The notes beneath the pieces are model-generated. The model saw only the letters and a list, made by a program, of their open reading frames with translations. It made no database searches and was not told where the DNA came from. DNA of 64,000 nucleotides from Verrucomicrobiota bacterium (GTDB lineage Bacteria; Verrucomicrobiota; Verrucomicrobiia; Limisphaerales; J093), in assembly GCA_027493615.1 (NCBI GenBank), contig JAOSKK010000036.1, positions 62,001 to 126,000 of the forward strand, written 5' to 3'. Position 1 is the first letter of the stretch; each line of letters begins with the position of its first letter. Of this stretch, positions 53,453-63,262 are shown one piece after another. The position numbers were made by a program, and so were the translations under genes.

Positions 53453-56400
53453 TCAGTTCTTCGTGACCGTTTCATCCAGGTTCAACACCACCCGCGCCAC
53501 CGCCGTCCACGCCGCCCGCTCCACGGCGTCCGGTGGTGCGGGCCGCCCCCGGCAAGGTGGCTTTCATTTGGTGGTGCGGGCGTCCCGCCTGCACCCGTGG
53601 ACGGCTCGGGTACGGCCCGCGTCCCGTCTCTTCCTCCATCGCCTCGCTCCCCGGCTTCCTCACCCGCCACGACTCGCGCCCCCCTTCGTCCGCGGCGAAC
53701 CGCGCCTTCTGCACGCGGTAAAAGTGCAGCATGCGCTCCAGCTCGAACACGTCCGGTTCGCGCGTCAGGCAACGCCGCAGGAGAAAGCGCGCGCGCCCGG
53801 CCTCGTCTCCCGGCGCGGTGGCCGTGACGCGACCCAACGCCTGCGCGGCCTCGTGGAAGACCTCGTCATTCAGCAGCGTGAGCGCCTGGAGCGGCGTGTT
53901 CGAAACCTCCCGACGCGCCACACAGGCCTCTCCGCTCGGACCGTCGAAGGTGTTGAACATCGCAAAGGGTGCGGTCCGTTTCGCAAACGTGTAGAGGCCG
54001 CGTCGGTACCGGTCTTCTCCCGGGCTGACCTGCCAGTCGAGCGGACCGTACGCGCCTTCCTTCGTGACGCTGGCCGGTTGGGGCGGGAACACGCTGGGCC
54101 CGCCGAGCTTCGGGGAGAGCAGCCCCGCCGCGGACAACGCCGTGTCCCGCACGAGCTCCGCCTCGAGTCGCATCCGTGGCGCGCGGGCCAGCCACCGGTT
54201 CTGCGGATCGCGCTCGAGCAGGCCGGCCCGCACCACCGAATCCTGCTGATACGTCGCGCTGGTCACGATGAGCCGGTGCAACCGCTTCAGCGACCATCCC
54301 TGTTTGATGAACTCCACGGCCAGCCAGTCGAGCAGTTCCGGGTGCGTCGGCAACTCGCCCTGGAAGCCGAAGTCATCCACCGTCGCCACCAGTCCCTGGC
54401 CAAAGAACGCCGCCCATTCGCGATTCACCGTCACGCGCGCCGTCAAGGGGTTGTCCGGCGACACCAGCCAGCGCGCGAGCCCGAGGCGGTTGCGCGGCGC
54501 GCCTTCCGGCAGGTCCGGCAGCACGGCAAACACGCCCGGCTCAACCCGCTCCCGCGGAGACAGGAACTCGCCCCGGTGATGCACAAACGTCGGCCGCGGA
54601 TTCTCGGGCGGCCGCTCGCGCATCACCAGCGTCGTCGGATACGCCGGCAGCTCCCGACGCAACTTCTCGATCGGCTCCCGTTCGGCGGCCAGTTCCGGTG
54701 CCACCGTCACGAAATGGCGCAGCAATCGTTCCCGCTCCGCGTCCGTCAGATCCTCGAAGCGGCGGGCGGTGAGCGCCAGCAAATCGTCCGGCAACGGACT
54801 CGCTTCGCCGCCGCTGGGCGCGTCGGTGGCCCAGAGTCGGAACCGGCCCAGGCCCGCCGAGTAATGCTTCTCGAACAGCAGGTGGACCGCCAGTTCGCCC
54901 GCCTCCACCCGCGGCTCCGCCAGGTGAAAGACCGCCGTGTGCCGCCGCCCCTGGCCGCCGTCGATGGACCAGCCGGATTGTGGATCGTCGTCAATGGCCT
55001 TGGTGGCGTCGTTGCCGCCTGCCGCGAAGCTTGACGTCGCCCGCGTGAAGGCGACCGGTTGCCCGTCGGCTTGAACCCGGAACGTCGAGAGAAAGAAATC
55101 GCCGATCGGCCCTTCGTAATCGACGCGACCCGGGCCGCGTAACGGCAGCCGATCGTCCGGCAGCACCTCGAGCCGCAGCGCCGTGATCCCGCGCGGGTCG
55201 ACCCGATAGGTCAGATCGTACGTGTCGCTCTTGGTTTGGTCGCTCGTCACAAACACACCGCCGTCAGGCTCGATGGTCAGGACCGGCACGGACCCGCGCG
55301 CGGTCAGGGGCGTCAGCAAGGTCCAGGGCACGGCCCGCTCCCGCTCGCGCTCCACCCACGCACGCAACTTCGCGTCGCGATGCGCCGCCCGTCGCTCCGC
55401 CAGCGGTCGCGCGTCCGGGATTTCCTCTCCCACACTCAACCGGAACCGCCCGAGGGTGTGCCGTCCTCCGAACTGCTGCACCAGCCGTACGGTGAGCCGT
55501 GTGCCCGAAGCAAACACCGCCGGTTCGGCCAGCGTGAAGGTTGCGGTCCGGTTCACATTCGGGTTGGCACCGCCCCCGATGGCCCAGCCGGTGTCGGGCT
55601 TGCCGTCGATCGCCCGGGCCACCGCGAAGCCGCTCTGCGAGAAGTCCGCCTCCGCCCGCGCGATCCGGACCGGCACCGGCGCCTCCGACCCGTCGCCCGG
55701 CGCCACCGTCACTTCGATTTCGGTCAGGACGAAGTTCCCGCCCTCGGACCGGCCGGGCCCGGACTTCGGCAGCGAAGGATCGGTCAACGCCTCGAGTTTG
55801 AGCCTCCCGACGCGCGTCAGGTCCGTCGTGAGCGTCAGGGTGTAAACGTCCTTGTCCGCGCTTTCCCCCGCGAGCTGCACCGTGCCGTCGCTCCCGACGC
55901 CGCCCGCGGCGCCGCTCTGCGCCACGAACGTCGGCACGGGCGTCGCGTCCTGCCAGTGTTCCTCGGGGGAACCGGTGCACGAGATCGGCCTCGAGGCTCG
56001 CAATCTCGGCGAGGATCGCGCGGCGCTTCGGCTCGAGCTCAGGCGACGGCACCTCCAGGACGGGCTCGTCGGCGTTGTTCAGGAACGCCAGGAACCGGTA
56101 GTACTCGCGCTGGGAGATCGGATCGTACTTGTGGGTGTGGCATTGCGCACAGCCCACGGTCAGGCCCAGCCAGGTCGTCCCCGTGGTGTTCACCCGGTCC
56201 ACCACGCTGTAGAACCGGTATTCGAGCGGGTCGATCCCCCCTTCCTCGTTCAGCATGGTGTTGCGGTGAAAGCCGGTGGCGATGCGCTGGGCGGGCGTGG
56301 CGCCGGGCAGGAGATCCCCCGCGAGCTGTTGGATGGTGAACTGGTCGAAGGGCAGGTCGGCGTTCAAGGCCTCGATCACCCAGTCGCGCCAGGGCCAGAT

Positions 56401-57219
56401 CGAGCGGGGCCGGTCCTTCTCGAAACCGTTCGTGTCCGCGTAGCGCGCCAGGTCCAGCCAGCGCCGCGCCCAGCGTTCGCCGTAATGCGGCGATGCCAGC
56501 AGGCGGTCCACCACCCGCGCGTAGGCCTCCGGTTCGGGAGCCGGGTCGCGCGCAAACGCGTCCGCCTCCTCCGGGGTTGGCGGCAGCCTGATCAGATCCA
56601 GCGACACCCGCCGGATCAAGCGGTGACGGTCCGCGGGTGGGGAGGGAGCCAGCCCTTCCGCCTCGAGCCGCGCCAGGACGAAGTGATCCAGCGGGCCGAG
56701 CGGCCACTCGGTCTGCCGCACCGCCGGCGGCTCCACCTGCTTCGGCGCCAGGAACGCCCAGTGCGGCTGATAGGGCGCGCCCGCGGCCACCCAGCGGCGG
56801 AGCACGTCTTTCTGCGCGCCGGTGAGGGGACGCTTGGTGGCCGGGGGCGGCATCAGGTCATCCTCGTCCTCCGTGTACAGGCGCTTCACGAACTCGCTGG
56901 CGTCGGGGCTGCCGGGCACGATGGCCGGCTTCCCGGAACGCAGCGGCGCGAGCGCGGCATCGCGCTGGTCCAGGCGCAAACCCGCCTTGCGCGCCTGTTC
57001 ATCGGGGCCGTGACACTTGAAACAGTGCTGGGAGAGCACGGGCCGGACGTCGCGCAGGAAGTCCGGCGCCTCGGCCTGTGCGGCAACGACGAACCCAAGC
57101 CCCAGAACCAAGGCGGACCATTCCGGCCCGCTCCGGACGCGCGCCGGGCGGCTCGGGACGGCGAAAGCGTTGAAAAGATAGCGAATGATGCGGGTAAGCG
57201 TAGCTTGCCAGCCCGCCAC
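53453..57219 (-). CDS. PVC-type cytochrome protein with DUF1549 and DUF1553 domains, at least two frame breaks
   Basis: About 1,250 residues. The planctomycete-type cytochrome c domain has the heme motif CFKCH in LSQHCFKCHGPDEQARKAGL and the MPPP ligand region EDDLMPPPATKRPLTG. DUF1549 follows (WARRWLDLARYADTNGFEKD, VGCAQCHTHKYDPISQREYY), then two discoidin-like segments (AIDGKPDTGWAIGG, AIDDDPQSGWSIDGG). DUF1553 includes VTVNREWAAFFGQGLVATVD, VREVSNTPLQALTLLNDEVF-like and a C-terminal AAWTAVARVVLNLDE. A family 1 repeat pair (53532-53597) is inserted just before that C-terminal segment; the frame differs on either side. Another frame change lies near 55970. Start uncertain; GTG 57219 is one option. 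Between the propeller/cupredoxin gene and the DUF1501 gene. Confidence 0.88.
53532..53597. repeat. Family 1 repeats inside the 3' part of the DUF1553 gene
   Basis: A full unit (GTGGTGCGGGCGTCCCGCCT + GCACC) at 53571-53595 is preceded by a partial one (GGTGGTGCGGGCCGCCCCCG, 53532-53551). On the coding strand it reads VQAGRPHH and separates RPGSEAMEEE-like sequence from the conserved DUF1553 end. Confidence 0.8.
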
Positions 57220-57323
57220 GTCAATCCGTGGTTGGCGCAGGCCGGGAAGGCGGCGCGGAGGGTTGATGAACCCCCGGACAGACAGCCCTTCCGCTCTCGA
57301 CCTTCGCCCTTCGGATCCCGCGC

Positions 57324-60300
57324 TCAGGGCGCGTGAAGGTGTTCGTGCCCGCTGTGGTCGGTCGCGCCGGGGCCGGCCGGTGCCGACACCGGATGCCGTT
57401 CGAGATAAGCGTCCGGATCCGGCGTGACGATCAGCCAGCCCCACATGGTCTGCCAGTGGTTCGGGAAGGTGCAGACGAACTCGTAATCGCCCGCGGCGTC
57501 CGGGGCCGTCAGCTTCAGGGCTTGCCGCTGACCCGCTTCGAGCAGGCGCGTTGCGCCGAGAATGTCCGGGCTCGACGGCACATACGGCCGGCCTTGGCGA
57601 TCGCGCTGGTCGGGTGTCATCGCCTCGGCCAGTGCCCCCACCCGCGGCCGCGTGCCCGGTTTCACCACCACGAAGTTGTGCGGCATGAAGTCGGGGTTCT
57701 CGACCACCACCTCGAACGGTTTGCCCGCCTCGACCACGAGCCGCGGCGTGTCAAAGCGCATCTGCTCGCGCACCGCGCGCACCACGAACACCGGGACGCG
57801 CAACGCCCGTAGCTCGCGTCGCAACGCCCCGGCTGCGTCAGCCGGCAGCACGCCCGCCAACTCCTCCGCCAACTGCACGGTCTCGACGTAGTCCTGCTCG
57901 GTGCGTCGCTCGGCGGGCACCATCCCGGCCCAATCCACGAGGGCCTGCGCTGCCGCCGCGGCTTCGTCCTGCGACCATGCGCTGCGCGGCAGGACCCGCA
58001 ATCCCTGCGCCGACGCCATGGCGTCCTCGCCCCGGGCGATCAAACCCGCCAGCGTGGCAAAGGTCCGGTCCGTGTCGCGCGGCATGGACACCAGGGCCCG
58101 GATGGCCGCTGGTCGCACCATCGCCGCCACCGAGCCGGCGCCCGTCCCGGACGCCGGTCTGTTCGAGCCCGTCGGACTCAGGAGCGCCAGGACGCGTTCG
58201 TAGGCGGCGGCGCGCAGTTCCGGATCGTAGAGGACGGGCAGGCCGTTCAGCAGATCGGCCAGGCGCTCGGGTGCGGTGGCGGCTTCCGGCCAGACCGCGT
58301 CCGGTCCGCCGTCGGCCACGACCAGGGCCGCCCAAGTGGCCGGGCGCAGACCGGCGACCGGACTCGCTTGGGCCAGCGCGAGCAGGCGCGGACGCAACGG
58401 GCGCAAGGCGTCCGCCGGTTGCAGCGGCAGCAAGCGGGCGTAAGTCGCCGCGACACCCGCCGCAGCACCACCCGCTTCAAGCCCCCCGTCCTTGCCGGCT
58501 GCTTCGAGCAATCCGACCAACAGCGCGGCAGGTGAAGTGCGCCGTCCTTCCGCCATCGCCACCAATGCCACGTTCCGCGTCGCGTCCGGGATCTCGGCCC
58601 GACCGAGGATGGCGGTGCGGACGTCGTCGCGGGGCGGCAGTTCGAGCAGCTCGGCCGAGTTCAGGCGGTCGAGGAGGTAACGCATGCCCGCTGGATTGTC
58701 GGCCGCGAAGGCTGCGTCTTCGGCGAGGGCGCGTCGCCAGTAGGGTTCGAGCTGCCGCAACGTCTCGCCGAGCGTGTAGTCCAGGTAGTAATCCGTGGGC
58801 TGGGCAAGGATGGCCAGCGCCACTTCCGCCGCCTCGGCCTGGCGGAAGAAGCTCGCGGCCCGCACCGCCTCGAGGCGAACGCGCGGATGCGGATCCCGGG
58901 CCTGGTCGCGCAGCAGGACCAGGACATCGGGCACGCGGTCCCGCCAGTAGCAGAGCACGCGCGTGGCGGCGGCGCGGGCGCGCGGTTCGGGCGACTGCAA
59001 CTGACGCGCGAGCAGCGACCAATCGAGCACGTTGTGCCATTGGTGGAGCCAGAGCGCCTCGGTGAGGTGATGCGCGTAGTCGGGGTCGGCGGGGTCCAGT
59101 TCCCTCACCCAGCGTCTGGCGGCCGCGAGAACGACCGCCGAATTGCGGGTGTCGAGCTCGATCTTGGCCAGTTCGCGCGTGAGGTTCTCCGGTGCCTTGA
59201 GCAGGTCGAGCAGGACGGGGATCGGCTGGCCGACGATCTCAAGCGGCGGAGCAGCGGCCGGTCCTTGCACGTGATCCGGTAGATGCGGCCGTGGGCGGCG
59301 TCGCGGTTGGGGTCCCGCAGATGGTGCTGCATGTGCCCGATGATCGGGTTGTGCCAGTCGAGGAAGTAGAGCGCGCCATCGGGGCCGTTGCCCACCGCGA
59401 CAGGACGGAAGTTCGGGTCGCTGGAATGCACGAGGTGCTCGAGGGTCTCGCCCTTCAAGCCCGATCCCTCCTCGGTCATGCCCACGCGGTAGATGCCCTG
59501 GAAGCTAATGACATTGCAGTTGAGGAAATTGCCCTGGAACTCCGCGGGAAAGTGCCGGCTGCTCAGAAGCCCCGTGCCGGCGCAGGGCCGGGAGGGCCGC
59601 GCCCAGAACTGCCGCATGCCGCGATGCTTGGCCGGGTAATCCAGGCGACCGCTGAAGGCCGGGCCGAAGAAGTTCTCGTTGCCCGTGGCGTCGGTCACGA
59701 GGTCGCTGCCCCAGCGGTCGAAGACGCGGCCGTGGGGGTTGGCGAAGCCGTAGGGGATGTAGGTTTCGAAGGCGCCCGTGCGGGGGACAAAGCGGTAGAT
59801 GGCGGCGTCGTTGTTGCGGACCGGACCCTCGGCGGTCTCGATTTGCGTCCGATGAAACACGCCGTCGCTGAGGTACACGGCACCGCCCGGGTCGAGACAC
59901 AGCGCGTTGGCGGTGTGATGGGTGTCGGCCGAGTCCAGTCCCATCAGCACGCGCTGCTTCCAGTCGCCGCGGCCGTCGCCGTCGGTGTCGCGCACCCACC
60001 AGACATCCGGGGCTTGGACCACCAGGACGCCATCGCGGTAGAACTGGAAGCCGGTGGGGGCGTTGAGGTCGTCGAGGAACGGCGTGCAGCGATCGGCCCG
60101 ACCGTCGCGGTCGGTGTCCTCGAAGACGAGCAGGCTGTCGCCGCGGGGGCTGTCGGGGCGGCGCGAAGGATAATTGGGCCAGACCGCCACCCAGAGGCGG
60201 CCGCGGGTGTCCCAGGCCATCTGGACGGGGTTGATCAGCGCGGGGAACTCGGCTTCGGAGGCGAACAGGTTCACCTGCATGCCCGAGTGCACCGTCATCC

Positions 60301-61491
60301 GGGCCACCGCTTCTTCGCCACTGAGAAACACGTGGGTTTGGTCCGGGTTCGGGCCGGGTTTGTTGGACGCGACGGGGGTGGTGGGGGAGGTTTGTGTCGG
60401 CCACCTCGCGGTCGCTACTGCGCGCCACGGCCCAGACGCGACGGTCGCGGTTCGCCGTGAGCACATCGCGCTGCGACATCTCCTCCTGCATGACCTGGTA
60501 GTTCGTGATCCTCGGACCGCCCGGTCCGGACTCGAAGCTGAGCTGCGAGCGGCCGCCGTAGACGTTGTAGCCATCGACGGTCCGGTAACGCTGATGCCAG
60601 GCGTGGTTCTTCGCGTTGATCGCGTCGCGCAGCCGGCTGTGATCGCCCGGTGGGGGCGGGTCGCCGAACAGACCTTCGAACAGGACCGGCGCGAGGCGCG
60701 CGTCGCCTTCCTCCGTCAGATGGAGACCGTTGACGGTGAGCGAAAGACCGGCGTCGGCGGCGTCGGCGTACAACCGCTGCGACGGGGTGAAGAGGTCGAC
60801 TAGGGGCACGCCTTTCGCCCGGGCCACTTCCGCCATGGCCGCCGCGTAGCGCGCAAGGTTGGCGTTGAGCGGCGCGGGGTCCGGGGAAGTTCAGGTCGCG
60901 ATGTCGCTCGGCGGCGATGGGGGAGAACAACACCAGGCGCGGGTGGCCGCGGGGGCTGTAGGACTGGGCGCGCGTGTGGTCGATAAACTGCTCGAGCTCG
61001 GTGCGGAAGCGCGGCAGCCCCTCGGGACCACGAAACGACTCGTTGAAGCCGAAGAACGCGAGCACGACGTCGGCCTGCACCCGCTTCAGCCAGTCGTCGG
61101 GCGAACCGAAGTTCTCCGAGCGATGGCGCGTGACGAGTTCGTCCCCGGCCACCGCCAGGTTGCGGAAGACGAGATCCCGTTCGGGAAAGCGCGCGACCAC
61201 CAGGGTCTCGAAGTGGCCGGAATGCTGGAAGCGATCGGCCAGGGCGTTGCCCAGGATGGCGATGTGATCGCCCGGCCGCAGTTCGAGCTGCGGTGGGGTG
61301 GCTGCTTCGAGCAACGGGCCGCCCGCTTCCAGGCCGAACGCAAAGGCGACTGCCAGCCAGGGCGCGGCAGGGGTCCGGCCTCGCCAGGGGCGTCCGAGAG
61401 CCGGCGGATCGGCAGGGTGAAGCGGGTGAGGGTGCAAGCCGCGTGCCCGCACGCGGCCTTCGGGTATCTCGTCAGTGGGTGTCATGGGCAT
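57324..61491 (-). CDS. PVC-type SGNH hydrolase / membrane-bound-dehydrogenase propeller / HEAT / cupredoxin fusion, three frame breaks
   Basis: About 1,389 residues. The N-terminal SGNH-like domain is in LRPGDHIAILGNALADRFQH, VLAFFGFNESFRGPEGL and VNGLHLTEEGD. A linker of the family follows (YRTVDGYNVYGGRSQL, TANRDRRVWAVA). The propeller has NLFASEAEFPALINPVQMAW, LLVFEDTDRDGRADRCTPFL, GLDSADTHHTANALCLDPGG and YGFANPHGRVFDRWGSDLV. HEAT-like helices lie at about 59250-57900. The C-terminal cupredoxin has ligands in MPHNFVVVKPG and FVCTFPNHWQTMWG (Cys-x4-His-x3-Met, azurin spacing), and the tail is His-rich. Related proteins commonly end in a c-type heme domain (CxxCH); none is seen here. Frame breaks near 60885, 60400 and 59270. 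Start ATG 61491 or 61485. Probably periplasmic, feeding electrons with the downstream cytochrome-domain gene. Confidence 0.85.
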
Positions 61492-61605
61492 GGCGGTCGG
61501 GGAGCGAGGCGGAAAGAGGCGGGAGGAGAGGGGCCGGTTCGTCGTTGAGTTGTTCAAGGCGCCGGCACGCCGGCCGCGGCTGGCGAGGGGCGCGCACGCC
61601 CAAGG

Positions 61606-61630
61606 GTGCAGGCTGGAAGCCCGCACCACA
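61606..61630. repeat. Family 1 repeat upstream of the SGNH/propeller gene
   Basis: GTGCAGGCTGGAAGCCCGCA followed by CCACA, identical to the core at 7828. It lies between the patatin-like gene's stop and the start of the fusion gene. On the minus strand it could be read through as MVRASSLHP in frame with that gene from an ATG at 61629. Confidence 0.85.
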
Positions 61631-61665
61631 GTGAGGGAAAGAAGCGAGACGCCTGCTCCACAGGT

Positions 61666-63180
61666 TCATAGGGATAGAACCGGGCCGGCGGCGAGGGCGC
61701 GGCGCGCGGCTTCACCGCCGAGGGTCATGATCTGCGACATGGCCACGGGGCTGAACTGGAGCGAGTCAATGGGCAACTCCTCCTGGGGCCGGATGACATA
61801 GAGGTTGAGCAGGCGTTTGCCGGCGAACGGATCGGGATTGGCCGGGTCGTCAAAGAGGGCTTTGACCTGTTTCTTGGTGAGGAGTCTGGCGGCCTTGGCG
61901 CGGAGGGTTTCGCGATGGCGGATGGCCTGGTTGTAGATCAGGGCGGTGGCGAGGTCATTGGCCAGGACTTCCTGCGTGAACAGATCGATCGAGCGTAGCA
62001 GGGTCTTCACGAGAAACACGTACCGGTCGGGTTTAGGCTCGTGCTGGGCGGGGGTGAGGAGGATTGCGTAGAGGTCGGTGGCGCCGTGGTCAATGGCGAC
62101 CTTGAGCGGCGCGATTTCGCGGACGCCGCCGTCCACATGCTGGGCGCCACCTTCAAGGATGGTGATGGGCGGCATGAGGACAGGCATGCTGGCCGAGGCC
62201 ATCATGGCCCGCTGGAAGGCGCGCAGGTCGAGGGCGGTGCCGCCCGGGCCGCTGGTGCGCGGGTTCCAGTACTCGATGCCGCCGGTCTGCAGGTTGACCG
62301 TGGCCAGGAAGACCTCCACGGCCGAGGCCAGGATCTTCTCGTAGCGTTCGCGGTTGACGAAGGAGTTGATCAGGCTCCAGAGCGGGTTGGTGTCGTAGAT
62401 CGCGTCGTGCGTCAGGACGTTCAACAGGTCCCGGGACAGGATGACGTCTTCGTTACGGACGCTGGTGTAGATGTAGCGGAGCAGCGCGACGTCGTCGGTG
62501 GCCACCAGCGGTGCAATCAGCGCGCCGGTGCTGGTGCCGGCGACGAGGTCGAAGGTGAGGTTCTGCTCGCGGAGGTGTTCGAAGGCGCCGACGGCGAAGG
62601 CGCCCTTCGCGCCGCCACCACTGATGACCAGGGCGTTTTCATGAGGCAGGCGGGATCGGAAAGTGGGGATCGGGCGAGGCGGACGGGAGGCTCAGCGGGT
62701 CGGCGGGGGAAGAATCCGTAGTAGGCTTCGACCAGACCCTGTTTCACGGCGGCGGCCTCGAGTTTGGGATCGAGGGTTGCCGGGCGTTGCGAGGCCAGGG
62801 CTTTGAGCGCGGTCTGGACAGTGTCTGCCACCGGGGGGCAAACCCCGATCGCGCAGTTCGGTGACCACGGCCTGGGCGGAGGCGAGGGGTTCGAGGTGTT
62901 TCCAGTGCTGTTCCTTGATCTGCCGCAGCCACTCCTTCGTGGTCGCTTCCGGCAAGCGGCCGGCCAAACGGCTGAACACACCATTGGCCAGCAGCTTGTA
63001 GTAGGGGTCGGGCGCGGCGGCGAGGGCCTCGGCCAGCCGATGCTGCTGCGGGTGATCCGGGAAATGAGTGCTTCGACAGGCCGCCGCGGAAAGCGTGAGC
63101 CCGAGAAGCAGCGGCAGGAGGAGCAGGCCGCCGAGCGAACGGGGCACGACGGCAACATCCGGTTTCCGGCAGGCGTTCAT
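61666..63180 (-). CDS. Exported patatin-like phospholipase, two frame breaks
   Basis: About 505 residues. Export segment LGGLLLLPLLLGLTLSAAAC could be a lipoprotein signal (Cys at about residue 35, weak lipobox). A helical N-terminal region of about 140 residues follows, then the patatin domain. The oxyanion loop GGGAKGAFAVGAFEH, the nucleophile elbow VAGTSTGALIAP (G-T-S-T-G) and the catalytic Asp in QHVDGGVREIAPL make the Ser-Asp dyad complete. Frame breaks near 62835 and 62650, the second just before the GGGAKG loop. Probably an acyl hydrolase of lipids at the envelope; the substrate is not evident. ATG 63180 starts MNACRKPDVAVVP. Separated by about 80 bases from the FG-GAP gene upstream. 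Confidence 0.88.
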
Positions 63181-63262
63181 GGCGAGTGGTCGGGTTCAAC
63201 TAATGGCCAATATGGTCCCGACAATGCCCGGCGCAAATGAGCTTCCCCGCAAGCCCTGGGTT

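Noticed and set aside
54215..54245. CAGGCCGGCCCGCACCACCG inside the DUF1553 gene as another family 1 repeat
   Set aside because: It lies in a well-conserved coding stretch (QQDSVVRAGLLERDPQNRWL) that is normal for DUF1553 proteins, so the resemblance is coincidental.
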